Below are positions 12,257-25,405 of a stretch of DNA of 64,000 bases, piece after piece; position 1 is the first letter of the stretch, and every line of letters begins with the position of its first letter. The translations under genes were made by a program, and so were the position numbers. Location: assembly GCA_009760855.2 (NCBI GenBank), contig WPIO01000004.1, positions 4,454,001-4,518,000 of the forward strand. Direction: 5' to 3'. The notes below the pieces were generated by a model. That model was given only the letters and a program-made list of their open reading frames with translations, ran no database searches and was not told the DNA's origin. The DNA is from Cristatella mucedo. Lineage: Eukaryota; Bryozoa; Phylactolaemata; Cristatellidae.

Positions 12257-14466
12257 GAGTTACGCCCCGGCAGTCACCTGGTGGCCATCGCTGCTCCACC
12301 CCGACTTCGCTACGGCGGCGTAGCACAAATTGAAAGAGCGAGTAATGTGGCGATGGCGGCGTGAAGCATCAGCCGATTGTCCGGCGAAAGTCGTTTACGG
12401 ATTAGTTACCCCCAGTCCGATCCGATCCGATCACCACTCCCCTTATCATCATGCGACAGCGAGTTTAGCTTAGACGCCTTATCATTATTAATATTACTAA
12501 TATTTATTATATCACTATCGGTATTATTACAACGCTGGTCTGGACGAAATAAAAGCGTGTGGCTCTCCAGCTGCTGCATAAAGTCCACTCGATCGTCGAT
12601 CTCGATCGCTGCCCGGTTCGCTAGTAGGCGGTGGAACTGACACGGGTGCTTTGAAGTGTCGATTAAGTTGCTGCAGCTCATCTAACTGACCACTTCAGCG
12701 CATACCGAGGAAGCTTCGGGCCGGTCTCCGAAATATTCTCCTACATACAGCCATACGGCGGGTGCACCCACTTCGGGAGATGAGCTGCAGTGTTAGCGAA
12801 GCAATCAACTTTCGTCTTGTGAAACTTGGGCACTGGTTTTCAACGATCAGCCCAGAGAGGTTTTATATCCATGTGAGATCCTTCACCTAATAAGGAAGTT
12901 TGGGTTGAATACTAATTTGTGAACTACTCGATGACAATATAAGTCGAGCTCAAGTAAGTAGGCCGGCCATTCGGTAGGCGACAAGGCAACGCAATATTCG
13001 AACTGATCGCTGAATTTTCAGTGAGCCCAAGATTGTGTCCGCGCCGGCGTCCCTTTGCTGAACTTTAATCGACGGACGCCGGCGTGAAGTCTCCCAGCCT
13101 CTCGTCAATGCCAAACTGAGAACGCTGATGAACCTTGGCTAAGAGAAAATGTGGGGGGGGGGAGTTACGGGAGGGGGCGGAAAGAGTCACGGAGTTGGAC
13201 GAGTGGGGCGAGGAAGAGAGAGGAGAGCCCGGGTTATGGAGGAGAAGCTAGCCCGGTTCCAATTGGCTAAGTTTGAGACGGGAGCTCTCGGCACGAATAG
13301 CTTACGGTGCTCTTATTTGAACCTCATCTGGGCTAAAAACAATAACAGGCCGAGACCTTTTTGCGTGTACTAGAGGAGCACCATTTCCCCGCGTCTGGGA
13401 ATAATTTCCTGCGAGAGAAGGGGCCTCCTTCTCATGTTTGCTTTTGAGGCCCATTTTTTGCAGCACTCGTTAGGCCCCTGTACTTGCAATGACTTGCTAG
13501 TGCATCGCAGAAAATCGCCAATGGCAGAGCATGTCTGCATAATGTCTGCCCAGCTTCCTCTTTCTCTCGCAGCCTCTAACGTGCGCCTAAGTGGGAGTTA
13601 TCACCCGCATCGGTTCGCGATTGGCCAGGCCTCGGCGGTAGTGCTCGATAACTCCGGTTTTTGTGGCCGTTTTCCTTGCCTAATTTATTCCAGCGATTCC
13701 ATAGTGGATCAAGAGCAGCGGGCTGACCACAGCGAAACTTGGCGCGTGGCAGCAGGGCACTGTTAACTTGAGAACTTTCTACCCGGGTCGCGATTTCGAC
13801 GTCCAATGGCGGCTGCGCGACTCCTCGAAGCGCCTCCAAACTCCGCCGGAGCGCTGCGGGCGCTGAGGGCGCAAGTGAGAAACGACTTTATTATTCACGA
13901 AATAGTCCGTTTTGCAGCAGCAGCGGCAATTGCAAAGGAGGAAACGAGGAGAATGAAAGCCCTCACTTTGATTTCGCCTTCGAGCAGGGCCTACGAGCGT
14001 GGCCTCGCAGTCGGCCAGAACGGTCGTCTCGTCCTTCTCAAATGCCAACGCACGCGGTCGCTTCTGAACACCGAGCTAGCGAAACCGCCGCTACTGCTCG
14101 CGCAAAACTCGGATCGAGTCGGGCCGAACCGAGCCAGACGGGCGGTGGACGGCTGTCCCCTCCCTCGTGACTCGTGGCGCCACATTGCAAGCTGCCGTCC
14201 ACCGCGACGAAGCCATTTCTTCCTCGCCGTTCGCAGCTCGAACCGTTCGCAAATTCCAAGTGGCTTCGCGAGACTAACAAAAATGCCCGCCGCCAGTCCG
14301 AAGCACTGCCAGTCTGTGCACACCGCCACTACGGCGCGAGCCGCCGCTGCGAGAAGGCGAAATGAAGTGCTCGCCGTTCAGAGTATGCGTATTTCCGTAG
14401 CAGCAGTAGCAACAGTTAGGCGTCGAGTTTGCAAAGCAATGCAAGAAGGCCAGATCTTATCAAGCG
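12257..14466. other. No gene recognised; GC-rich in the right half
   Basis: A G10 run is at 13153-13162. A 252-residue + frame (13806-14564) runs into the CT tract and lacks any recognised domain. The CG-dense part (13.6-14.4 kb) could be regulatory. Confidence 0.35.
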
Positions 14467-14562
14467 TTCTCTGCTCTCTCTCTCTCTCTCTTTCTCTCTG
14501 CTCTGTCTCTCCTCTCCCTCTCTCTCTCTCTCTGCTCGCTCTCTCTCTCTCTCTCTCTCTCT

Positions 14563-14631
<69 letters not shown>

Positions 14632-15044
14632 GCTCTCCATCTCTCTCCCTCTCTAGCTTTCTCTCTCTCTCCCTGCTCTCTCCCTCTCTAGCTTTCTCTC
14701 TCTCTCTAGCTCTCTCTCTCTCTCTCTTGCTCTCCCTTTATCTCTCCTCTCTCTCTTGCTCTCTGGCTCTCTCCCACTCTCTGGCTCTCTCTCTCTCTCT
14801 CTCTCTCTCCCTCTCTAGCTTTCTCTCTCGATAGCTCTCTTTCTCTCTAGCTCTCTCACTCTCTCTCTCTTGCTCTCTCTTTATCTCTCCTCTCTCTCTC
14901 TCTCTCTCTCTCTTGCTCGCTGGCTCTCTCCCCCTCTCTCTCTCTCTTGCTTTCTCTCTCCCTCTCTCCCTTCCCCCTCTCTCTCTCTGCTCTCTCTAGC
15001 TCTCTCTCGCTCTCTCTCTCTGCTCTCTCTTTCTTTCTCTCTCT

Positions 15045-15092
<48 letters not shown>

Positions 15093-15634
15093 TCTCTCTC
15101 TCTCTCTCTCTGCTCTCTCTCTGCTCTCTCTCTCTCTCTCTAGCTCTCTCTCTTTCTCCCTTCCCCCTCTCTCTCTTCTCTCTCTCTCTAGCTCTCTCTC
15201 TCGCTCTCTCTCTCTGCTCTCTCTCTTTCTCTCTCTAGCTCTCTCTCTCTCTCTGCTCTCTCTCTCTCTAGCGCTCTCTCTCTCTCCCTCTCTAGCTTTC
15301 TCTCTCTCTCTAGCTCTCTCTCTCTCTCCCTCTCTAGCTTTCTCTCTCGATAGCTCTCTCTCTCTCTGCTCTCTTTCTCTCTAGCTCTCTCGCTCTCTCT
15401 CTCTCTTTATCTCTCTCTCTCTCTCTCTCTCTTGCTCTCTCCCCCTCTCTCTCTCTCTCTTGCTCTCTCTCTCCCTCTCTCCCTTCCCCCCTCTCTCTCT
15501 CTCTGCTCTCTCTCTCTCTCTAGCTCTCTCTAGCTCTCTCTCTCTCTCTCTCTCTCTAGCTCTCTGGCTGTCTGTCTGTCTGTCTCTTTCTCTCTCTGTT
15601 GCTCTCTCTCTCTCTCTCTCTCTCGCTTGCTCTC
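14467..15634. repeat. 1.2 kb polypyrimidine tract with higher-order repeats
   Basis: The + strand is almost purely C and T. CT dinucleotides are punctuated by recurring GCTCTC, TAGCTCTC and CTTCCCCC words. A block with CCCTTCCCCCTCTC then TGCTCTCTCTAG recurs near 14.95, 15.16 and 15.47 kb, suggesting local duplication of a unit of a few hundred bases. Leu/Ser frames here are artefacts. Confidence 0.95.
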
Positions 15635-16864
15635 GGCGCCCAAACGTCGGCTACGGAAAGCCAAAGGGCGAGACCTCGATGCCGAATATCAAGTTCTTAA
15701 TTGCCGCCGCCACTGGAACCGCTTAGCCAGTCTATCGGGACTTCCGGTGCTCTCTTCCACTGACCATCGAATTGTCGCGGTGACCGGGAGAGGGGCGAAG
15801 TGCGCCCGCATGCACTGCACCCGCCGGACCCCGTAGCGGCGGGCTACCGCCATCACACGGTCTGCAAGACCCCGGCGGGCCGCAGCGAAGCGCTTCGCGT
15901 TTCAGCTGAGCGCTTCGCTGTGAAAAGTCCCTCCGCCGGGCAGGTACCGCAAACGTGTCGTCATACGGACGTAACAGTCGCGCGCGACCCCTATTAGGAC
16001 TTCGCCCTCAATGTGCTATTGCAATTTACTTCCTGCTACGCGACGAATGCGAAGTCCGCCCGTGCAGAAAGGTTCGGCGGTCTTGATTAGCTTGAATAGC
16101 AGCTAGAAAGCTCATCAGCTCAGGCCAGCGGTCGCGCGTAAGTTCTAGACCTCGCACGCACGCGCCCGCACGCGAATATGCACACAGAGAGTGAATTTCC
16201 TTTCAACATAAGCTGCATCGATTGAGTGCATCGACAAGCGAAGGAAATACCCGCGAAGTAAAGCTGCTCACGTGACGTGCCTCGCGCCCGTCGTACAGCC
16301 CGTCTACTGCTACTGAGACTGAGACGATTGGGTTTGCGATTGGATCGGCAATGGACTTAGCCATCCCATGATGCCGCATATCTTGAAGCTGTGTGTATGC
16401 GTGCGTTCGTGCGCGCGCACGTGTGTGTGTGTGTGTGTGTGTCTGTGCAGGCGCACGGCTACAGCGACTCGCTGTAGCCGTGAACCAGCGAGGCTCCAGC
16501 GAGGAGGCTCTAGTCTGTAAGACTAGTAGTGTTACTCTGGCTGCGGTTGTGGGAATGAAATTTAGTTCAGGCGCCGCGACATCGCGTCCATGTCAGACGG
16601 CAGATTTTGATGAGAGGAAAGCCTTAGAGGGCCTACGGGGAAAGGTTTCAAGGGGAAAGTAGGCTTGTACCGAGTGTCTTGGATTCAACTTCCCGCGGCG
16701 GCACGGCATATATACAGGGGTACTATTTCCTTTCTAGAACTATCACATCACTTGTGGGTGCCTTCCGCCATATTAAGTCGACAGACGGTGCAACAAAGTT
16801 TTTCAAAGCAGACAACTTGTCAACTGGTCGGTCAATGCAAGGATGGCGAAACTGCTCGGTTCGG
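15635..16864. other. No gene recognised; CG-rich with a GT microsatellite
   Basis: Unique sequence with a short (GT)n at about 16416-16443. No frame carries a recognised domain. Confidence 0.4.
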
Positions 16865-17795
16865 TGTTTATAATAAAAATAAAAATGATAATATTAATCA
16901 ATCTGTATAGAACCCTCCGAGAACTAAATACGGTATCTGTCCAGGCACTTGGTCTAAAGGAAGTATGTCAAAATGGTTAGGGATAGCATTCACAGTACCG
17001 GTTTGCACAAGCACGCAAAGGACAAATCACAGGGACCCAACGACAACAGTTAGCAACGGGTGCGTGTATAGCTTCTTTACAAAAACATATAAATCATTCA
17101 GTTGTAAAGCGCCCTGAGAGAACTTAATCTCTATCTAGGTGCATCACATATGCCGCAGGGCTCGAGCCCAGGACCTCAGTCGTCAAAGGCGAGCTATATA
17201 TGTTTCCAAAACAGGGTATGTCGTGCCGTCAGTAGGCAGTGAGTTTCAGGCTTGGGAGCATTTAAAGTAAAGGCATGGTCTCCAAAAGATTTGAGGTAAG
17301 TTTGAGGCACAGCTAAATAACTTGAGTGAGAAGAGCAGGTGGTACGATGTCTAGTCTGGTTGGGAAGTAGTTCTGATAGGTAGGCTAGAGCAAGAGAATG
17401 AAGGGATCTAAAAGTGAGTGACCTTGAAGTCGATACGCTGCTCGATTGAAAGCCAGTTCAGGTCACCAGCGCAGGTTGGCGATAAGTGGTGTGGCAATGT
17501 GACAACTGCGAAGCTCAAGACAGACAAATGAAGGTGCAGAGCTTTGCTCTTGCTGTAAGCGCCTGACTGTATAGGCCGGAAAACCTGCGAGCAGACAGTT
17601 ACAGAAGTCGAGATGGTATGCGAAAAATGCATTGGCCAACGTGATTGAGCAACAGTTGTAGGTTTTTGCACGCATGCTGATTTGATTCGCGTGTTTATTC
17701 GACATGACTGCACTTTTCGACGTGCAAAAAAGTGGCATTGTGGGACACCAGGGTAAAGGGCAGGCAATAGCTATGGAGGTAGTTTCTTACTAGTG
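16865..17795 (-). mobile_element. CR1/L2-like LINE 3' portion, interrupted by a SINE
   Basis: Read on the - strand, the RT C-terminal peptide LDFCNCLLAGFPAYTVRRLQ (about 17570-17630) and a TPLIANLRW segment precede a 3' UTR like that of the element at 37.3 kb. The tail near 16865-16930 is degenerate and A/T-rich. A SINE-like insert (17098-17215) splits the 3' half. Frameshifts are present. Confidence 0.7.
17098..17215 (-). mobile_element. tRNA-type SINE inserted in a LINE
   Basis: On the + strand the order is an AGAGAACTTAATCTCT hairpin tail, then GGCTCGAGCCC (B-box-like, reversed), then a decayed tRNA-like head. The flanking DNA on both sides is LINE 3' region. Confidence 0.55.
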
Positions 17796-17821
17796 ATGGT
17801 TCGTGGCGCTGGTTTAGCCGA

Positions 17822-17958
17822 GTAATGCAATGTATCTCTGTCTGAAACTCCACAAATACTGCGTGAGTGTTACGCACGAGAGTTTCAGTAGCGCACTCGA
17901 AGTCTATGGGGCTTCTGGAGTGCATTCGATAGCCAACAGACTTCAACTCATGCGAAAA
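17822..17958 (+). repeat. Unclassified dispersed repeat, copy 2
   Basis: Partner of 105-240. The ends match best (ATGTATCTC and GATAGCCAACAGACTTC). Confidence 0.6.
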
Positions 17959-18039
17959 AGAGAAAGTGAGGAGCCAGCCGAGCCAGGAGAGCAGCTGAGG
18001 TAGTGAGTAGCATGCAAGTGGCAGCTCAGGACCCGGCTG

Positions 18040-19548
18040 GACAGGATGTGCCATAGTCGGCAGCAGGAGAGTGGTTGTTGTTGCGTAAGAATTGTGGACG
18101 CGAGTTCCACAGTCTATGACCTGCAGAGCAAAGGCTCTCTCTTTCGCCAAAGGTCTTTAAGCAAAGAAATGAAACAGCTAATGTATTGTCCACACAGGGC
18201 CTGGGACCTGAGGGGGCTAAAACTGGTGTAACAGTTCAGCTGACTTTGAAGAAGCCAAGCCGTGGCGGGCCTTGTGGGTCAGCATAAGAATTGAGCTCCG
18301 TATCCGCTGTTCAACCAGCAGCCATCAAAGCTCTTTCAGCTAAGGAGACATGTGGTCAAACCTCTGGAATTTTTGAACTAGCCCTATTCATCATAGGCTG
18401 CATTGGTCTGGTGGCTTTTTTAGGTAGCCCCGCCAAAAGGGAATTACAATAATCTAGCCGAGACGGAACCAAGGAGCTAGTTAAATATTTCGCAAGCCAC
18501 CGTGAAAGGCAGTTCCTAATCTTTGATAGGGATCTGACGTGATGGCTATCTTTGGAAGCGATCTTCTTAACGAAGCTTTCAAGATTTAGGCTGCTGTCGA
18601 AAACGACGCCTAAATTCCGAGCACACGGCGGTGGTCGCACAACAGCACAACACCTATTAGAAGAGCCGAGTCTTCTAGTTCAGCGACACGCCAGTGGTAT
18701 CCTGTGAGTAGCATTTCCATTTTATCGTCGTTTAGTTTAAGGAAATTTGCCGACCTACCGGGTCAAATGTCTGCGAGGCAAGCTTTCAGTTTATTGGTCG
18801 CTGCAGCAGCTTCTGACGGTTTAAATGACAAATATTGACAATAATACTGAGTTTCGCCAGCATAACAGTGAAAGCCTATTCAATGGGCCCAAATCACTTT
18901 CCCCAGAGTTGAGCATAAATGGAGATCAGCAAGGGACTGAGGACGGACCCTTGCGGGACATCACAGGTTTCGTGGATGAGACCTGATCGCCAAACGACAC
19001 GGATTGAACACGATCGGACAAGTACGATTTGAACCTCGCCCGTGTCTTGTCTGCCGCACCGATCGTTTTTTCTTAATCGTTCAAATAAGGTATCGTAATC
19101 AATAGTATCGAAGGCAGCTGATAGATCTAGCAGGGCTAGGACAGTGACATTCCCGTCATCGTTGCTGCATAGGATGTCATTGGTTACACAGAGGAGAGCA
19201 GTTTCAGTGGAGTGGAGTGTTGCTTGAATCCTGACAATAATTTTTCTGAAAATGCATACTTTCCCACGCGTGTAAAATGCTGTTTAGCGACAATTTTTTT
19301 CAAGAATCTTTGACAAAAAAGGAAAAAGAGAAACTGGGCGATAGTTTGCGAGGACCTCTGCATACAATCCAGGCTTTTTTAAGTATCGGTCTCACGACGG
19401 TTGATTTGAAGGACTTGGGTACAACACTTTTTTGCAGAGAAAAATTGAAAATCTTGGTTATGGCTGGGCTAAGTTTGTCCGTCTGTGAAGACCACCACAG
19501 AGAGGATGGTATAGGATCTTCAGGAGACTATCTCTTTTTACTAGTCCT
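18040..19548 (-). mobile_element. CR1/L2-like LINE, reverse transcriptase ORF remnant
   Basis: The - strand encodes RT pieces in order. An EDPIPSSL segment lies near 19530, VVPKSFKSTVVRPILKK near 19400, LALLDLSAAFDTIDY near 19130, and ARNLGVVFDSSLNLESFVKK near 18600. SRLDYCNSLLAGLP lies near 18440 and ERAFALQVIDCGTRVHNS near 18090-18145. Stops and frameshifts separate the segments and the YADD motif is degraded. It is a subfamily closer to the copy at 61.4-62.0 kb than to that at 34.3 kb. No tail was found at its 3' side. Confidence 0.75.
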
Positions 19549-19551
19549 TGT

Positions 19552-19655
19552 TAAGGTAGCTGGTTAAGGTGCTCGCCTCGATCAAGGTCAAGGGAGTTTG
19601 TGGAGGTCTCGGGCTCGAGCTCCACAGCGTATGTTGTGGGTTGTGAATGGTGATC
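19552..19655 (+). mobile_element. tRNA-type SINE, family A (partial)
   Basis: The head GGTTAAGGTGCTCGCCTCG resembles a tRNA A box and GGTCTCGGGCTCGAGCTCC the B box. The 3' hairpin tail is missing. It sits immediately beside the LINE remnant. Confidence 0.65.
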
Positions 19656-19674
19656 ACCTTAACCCTAGGCAAAG

Positions 19675-19805
19675 AACAAGAGAGTTCCACACTCTGGGAG
19701 CACGCGAACAAAAGCAAGAATCTCCAAAGGATTTTTGAGGTAGGTGAGAGGTACAGCTAAATGAGTCAGAAGAGCGGAGGTCGAGGTTGAAGAGTGGAGG
19801 TCAAG
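19675..19805 (-). mobile_element. LINE C-terminal fragment
   Basis: On the - strand, degraded codons correspond to the NLKSFGDRAFSSYAPKAWN region of the LINE protein (compare 37090-37150 on +). Confidence 0.5.
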
Positions 19806-21564
19806 CGATGCCTGGCGAAAGTGGTCATGCGTCCCGACGCCTGTAGCTCCACTTAGCCTGCTCGCCTGCTCAATAGGGCTGCCTGAAACAGCGATTCCGC
19901 TCCGCCCCGCCGCCCCCCTCCCCGTGCAAAGAGCTGCTTGAGCTCCCCTTGAAATCCTCCGCTGGCAAGTCGGCGAGCCCCAACCCAATGCCGCACAACG
20001 CAACGGCAGCTCAGCGGACTGCAGCTGAGAGCATCGGACTGCCCTGGCGGCGGCTGAGCTAGCGCCGGGCGGCGACGGCGGCGGCGGCGGCAGCGGCTAG
20101 CTGAGATCGAGGGAAGTTGCAGTCTCCTCGACGAAATCGAATGAAAGCTCGCGCTCAATCTTTGTCGCTCGATATTAGCCGTGGACTTGAGGGAGCGGAG
20201 CAGGTTTCAGTACAATAAAAAAAAAGAGAAAAGCTTTCGGTGCCCATAATTCGTATGAGACAGCGCGCACTGCTCCGTCGTGGCGCGGCTGCAACTGCGG
20301 AGCAGTTCCTCCTCGCTGAGCCTCACTTCTTCAAGAGCAGAGCGGCTTTCGGCGTACTCGCTCGCACGAAAATAGACGCCGACCTAGTCATCGCCGGAAG
20401 CTCCGCCGGAAGCTCCGCCGGGCACCTCGGGGCACCTGCAGCTATTTTCGCGGCCGACTGCTGCGAGGACGATGTCGTGCTCATTCGCCTCACTTATTGG
20501 CCCTTATTATTCCGTATTGGGTACTTTTGCTTCCAAACCTACCTAGCTACTCCAGTCTATTCAGTCTGGTAGTGTTTTCGTTTGCTGCTTCTATCTCGCT
20601 ATCGACCCTTACGGTAGAGCGGCGATTGCAGGACTGCGACCCTGCGTCTCATCGACAAGGGCGCAGGACCGAGTCTGGAATGTCTGAGGAGCGGAAACCG
20701 CTCCTCTTCGCTCGGCCACGCGGCTGGCTGCGTTCTCCTCGTCGTTTCTACTCGTCTGTAATCAGGGGGCAATCGCGCGAGTGAAGGAATTTAATAATGG
20801 GCGCGCCAGGGACATGGCAAGCAGTCAAGGTCGAGGTCTGGCGCCGGTCGCTGCTGCGTAGAAATGTTCCAGCACTTTCCAACCCTATCGTTCGGTCGGT
20901 GAGCGCTATAAGAAATGGCCATCTTTTGTCAGGACGTTGAAAGGTTTGCCTGAGTTTTTTCTTCCTTTTATTAATCGACGCTCGCGTACTTAATCTGTTA
21001 CTTGAGAGTAATTTGTACGTACTGCACACACTCTTTGCACACTTCGAAAAGCCCTCTTCTGGACCTGCACAGAGCCTCATACTTTCTCTCCTCCTTTCCA
21101 GGATCATTCGACAGTTGAGCCCATGGATACCTGCACCAAATATTTCACCACGAACACTATAAGACTTTACTCTCTAATTTGTTCAGACGGCGCCTCTTTC
21201 TTTCCTATCGTCTCTGCATAGAGGCTGGGCACCCTTTTTCATAATGTCCTTGAGCTGGACAGCGACACATTGGTACATAAGCCTAGCCATGTTTAAGCCA
21301 AGAAGGGACCTTGGCCTTGCAATGATGAAACAATCGTAGGGAAGGCAGATGGGATATATTTTGCATCTTCAGGTCGGTTGTACGCCTATGTATATGTAGA
21401 ATTTGTGTATATACTGTTCCTATATAATTTAGTTTACAGCTATAAACAGGTATACTTATGAGGTAGGTCTCGATATTAGTGGGTCAACAGATTTATGTAT
21501 ACATACACGTGCGTGTATACAAATGCGTGTGAATAAAAAAGATTAGCTGATTTAGCAGCCTCAT
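19806..21564. other. No gene recognised; CG-rich then AT-rich
   Basis: A short GGAAGCTCCGCC tandem lies near 20396-20428. A 110-residue + frame (20240-20572) and overlapping reverse frames show no recognised domain. Confidence 0.4.
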
Positions 21565-21720
21565 GTATATAGCGTCGGAAGAGCCTTAACGGCTATCACC
21601 GCAGCTTGCAGTGATCAATAAAGGATCGACCGCTGAAGGACTCCAACCCTAGACCAGGCTCGAGAAGACAAGAAGAGCGAACGAAAACCTTACCCCGGGG
21701 CTAAGACCCAGGGCGACAAC
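21565..21720 (-). mobile_element. tRNA-type SINE, family B
   Basis: Reverse-strand head TGGTCTTAGCCCCGGGG (A-box region) and GGGTTGGAGTCC (B box) are followed by a 3' body containing CTGCAAGCTGCGGTGATAGC. The same body occurs in 24845-24985. It lacks the LINE-like AGAGA/TCTCT hairpin of family A. Confidence 0.6.
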
Positions 21721-22305
21721 TTTACCGGGCTACATCGTAGCGGATTGCGCATTAGCGTCCGTTGCCGAAAACAGCTGCTCAAACTCGCCGCTTCCGGAAA
21801 CTAAAATTGCGGCTGGGGAAGTGTTTTGTTTTCGAGCCGGAAATCTATCCTGCTGCTGACGGCAGCTCACATGGATGCAGTTTGCACGTTCGTCCCTCGT
21901 GCACCTCGTGGTTGTCTTTTAGACACGCGGTATTCTTCAAACTGCTTTCCGCAGCCAGCGGTCCTCTTGGCATCGAGCCAAAGTGTCAAAGGGCTAGAGC
22001 ATGTCGTCTTGCTTGCAAAACCCATCCATAGCCACTTGTGAGCACTTGACCAACTAGCGCACATCGAGCCGTCGGCTGCTGCTCCCACATTTGTGTGTTC
22101 GCTATAATTGGAGTACGAACTCTCATGGTCTCTGGACCAAAGCACTCGAGAAGAGCTCAAGTATGACAACTCAGTCGAAAGCTATTAGTATCTTGCACTA
22201 AATTTTTTGTCTCCTCTGTTTCCCTCTTCCTTCTTTATCTTACCTGCCACTCTCTACATAGAGCTCAATACCAATAATTTATCTTGCTCGCTCTCTAAGT
22301 TCCCC

Positions 22306-22311
<6 letters not shown>
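21721..22311. other. No gene recognised
   Basis: Unique sequence. Short frames of about 70 to 100 residues on both strands overlap one another and have no recognised domain. Confidence 0.4.
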
Positions 22312-23113
<802 letters not shown>

Positions 23114-23186
23114 CCATTTTTATGACGGGCACGACCACTAGCGTCGCCACGACGTTACGATTTCGGAGGCTGCCCGAGAGTAATGA

Positions 23187-23291
23187 GGAAAGAGAGACAG
23201 AGAGACAAAGAGACAGAGAGACAAAGAGACAGAGAGACAGAGAAACAAAGAGACAGAATGACCGAGAGATAGAGAGACAGAGAGACAGAGA
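23187..23291. repeat. (GAGACA)n purine-rich tract
   Basis: GAGACA/AAGAGACA units are complementary to the TGTCTC units in the tract just to the left. The two tracts form an inverted arrangement about a spacer of roughly 70 bases. Confidence 0.95.
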
Positions 23292-24596
23292 ACATATCGT
23301 GCCTAAATCTCTGTACAAGCTGCTGCACAAGCTACGTTCGGACGCTTCCTGTGGTCCCATATTATCCCAAGATTCCAAGCAAGCATGTTCGGTCGGTAGG
23401 AGCGGATACGTTCAGAAGTCTACGATTCTGGTGAACTGGGCTACTCACAAAACATTCGCAGCAACGGAAGCCCGGAAATCCTGATCTCGTTCAGGAAAAT
23501 ACTGGCAGGAAGCCTCCTGTTTAGTGACCGCGGGGATATCCGGCTGAGCTCATGCATTACAACTCCGAGGTCAAGTGTGCTATCATCAGTCAGCAAGTCT
23601 GGGTCACGTCTAACTGCAAAAAAGAATACGGGTTACCAGGGTTTCTAGGGAATTGTTGGATTTCGTTTGGACCTGCTAGGAGGCCGGTGTAGTGAGCGTT
23701 GCCGTATACAGTTGCCAACGAGTAATCCAGAGTGCTGCGGGTGGATCGGGTGACTGTGAACAGTGAGATTCTGGCACACTATTTCGACTGATGCGAGCAG
23801 ACACTTCTACGCAGACGCCCAGCAATGCACTGCCCCATACCAACTCAGTAGGTGCAAACCAGACCTTGTATTTTTGTTCTAACGCATACACTGGCAGCCG
23901 TAGGTTTTGCCGAACAGCCCTAACTATAGCCGCCTGGGGTGAATAATGCTGCCGGCAGCTTTAAAATCTATCCGGAGGGTCCAAATGAGAGTAGCGCCAA
24001 GATGTATAAAAAAAACTCGCCGGGAACACGATTTATATAGCATAAAAACCACTGAACTCTGGGTAGAAGCACTAATGCTAGTAAGATGTGGCCCCCTTCT
24101 CCATCCTGCCCGCTGTTCAGGCTGGTGCGGACCCGACGAGTTTCAGAGTTACTTCGGACGGTATAGCGTGCCAGACCGTGTGCAATGTTCTCCTTAATTC
24201 AGCCGGTTATCCAGCTCGCTGCGCCGCTCGCTCGCCCGACGAGCAGCGTGAGATAGCAGCTAGGCAGAGCTGATCATTGGCTCCAGATGCTACAGCCGCC
24301 ACCGCCGCTGCAATTGCTTAAAGCCTTCGAATTGGCTTCGTATTTGACGCCGATCCGACAGCTCAACGTCATTCAAATCGACTCGAATCCAAGCGGGAGG
24401 AGGAGCCGATGCGGTGCTACGCAATAAAGGCAAACAACGACCGAAGAAGCTGTAGTGAGGTAAGCCCGCCATTGGACGTTTATTAGCGGCGTGAACGCAC
24501 TCGACGCACCCGCATGACATAGCCGCGGGTCCGCGAAAAAGAGAACTCCTGCTACAAAGATTAGCTTAAATCGCCGTCACTCCAAAAAAAAAAGTT
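23292..24596. other. No gene recognised
   Basis: Unique sequence with short, unrelated open frames only. Confidence 0.4.
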
Positions 24597-24735
24597 CTGG
24601 TTTGGCCCAGTGGTTAAGGTGCTCGCCGCGACCAAGGTCTGGCCGAGGTCGTGGGCGAGAGCCTCGTGGCATATGCGACGCGCATGAATAGAGATTAATT
24701 TCTCTAACGGCGCTATACAAATAAAAATTCTTCTC
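24597..24735 (+). mobile_element. tRNA-type SINE, family A, best copy
   Basis: TGGCCCAGTGGTTAAGGTGC is an A-box-type head. GGTCGTGGGCGAGAGCC is a slightly mutated B box. The 3' body has AGAGATTAATTTCTCT inside a GCGC...GCGC stem and ends in CTATACAAATAAAA. That hairpin plan is the one at the LINE 3' ends in this window, with differing stem-flank bases. Pol III transcription and LINE-driven mobilisation are inferred from these features. Confidence 0.75.
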
Positions 24736-24844
24736 TTCTTATTGCCAAGTGGTAACTAGCCCAGTTCAAGTGTACCTTGGGTTGGTGAGTAGGCCTGGTA
24801 AGCTATTGGCGAATACGAAGAAGATCCTAGCTGCCTAAACAGCC

Positions 24845-24985
24845 TCTTTTTGTATAGCGACAGAGGAGCCTTTACGGCTATCACCACCGCTTGCAGTGGC
24901 GATGAAGAATCTCCCACCATAGGAATCGAACCCACGACCTCGGGGCCGAGATCATGAAAGCAACCGCCTTACCTAATGTATATTA
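24845..24985 (-). mobile_element. tRNA-type SINE, family B
   Basis: On the - strand, GAGGTCGTGGGTTCGATTCC is a good B box, followed by a body with CACTGCAAGCGGTGGTGATA and GCCGTAAAGGCTCC. The A-box end is degraded. A partial third copy of the body may lie at 25005-25030. Confidence 0.6.
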
Positions 24986-25244
24986 GAACTATATAAGCAG
25001 CGACGAGGCCCTTCGCGGTTAGCGCCCTAGGCAGCTGGTGGCCTGACAAAAAAGCCTGCTTGGCAAACCTCGGCATTGCCCGGAACGGATGGCATTTCGG
25101 CGGCTATGCGCCTAGCACGCAATGTCCAGATTGGAAGCTGCATGGTCCCTTGTCCTGAATCGGAAGTCGTGGGTTGCCCACCGCGGCCCCAGCAGGGCAG
25201 AGGTCCATCGCTACATGTGTACACTTTTTAACAAATCAGTTATG

Positions 25245-25246
<2 letters not shown>

Positions 25247-25342
<96 letters not shown>

Positions 25343-25405
25343 TGCTTTATATATATATGTGTGTGTGTATCAATAATATATATATATATATATATATTTA
25401 TTTGT
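25247..25405. repeat. (TA)n microsatellite
   Basis: More than 100 bases of TA, interrupted near 25342-25375 by AAGTGCTT and a short GT run. Confidence 0.97.

Noticed and set aside
13130-13151. Hammerhead-like CTGATGA...GAAA core
   Set aside because: Stem II is at best three pairs and no stems I or III were found.
24597-24680. tRNA gene
   Set aside because: A and B boxes are present, but the segment continues into a LINE-like hairpin and A-rich tail, so it is a SINE.
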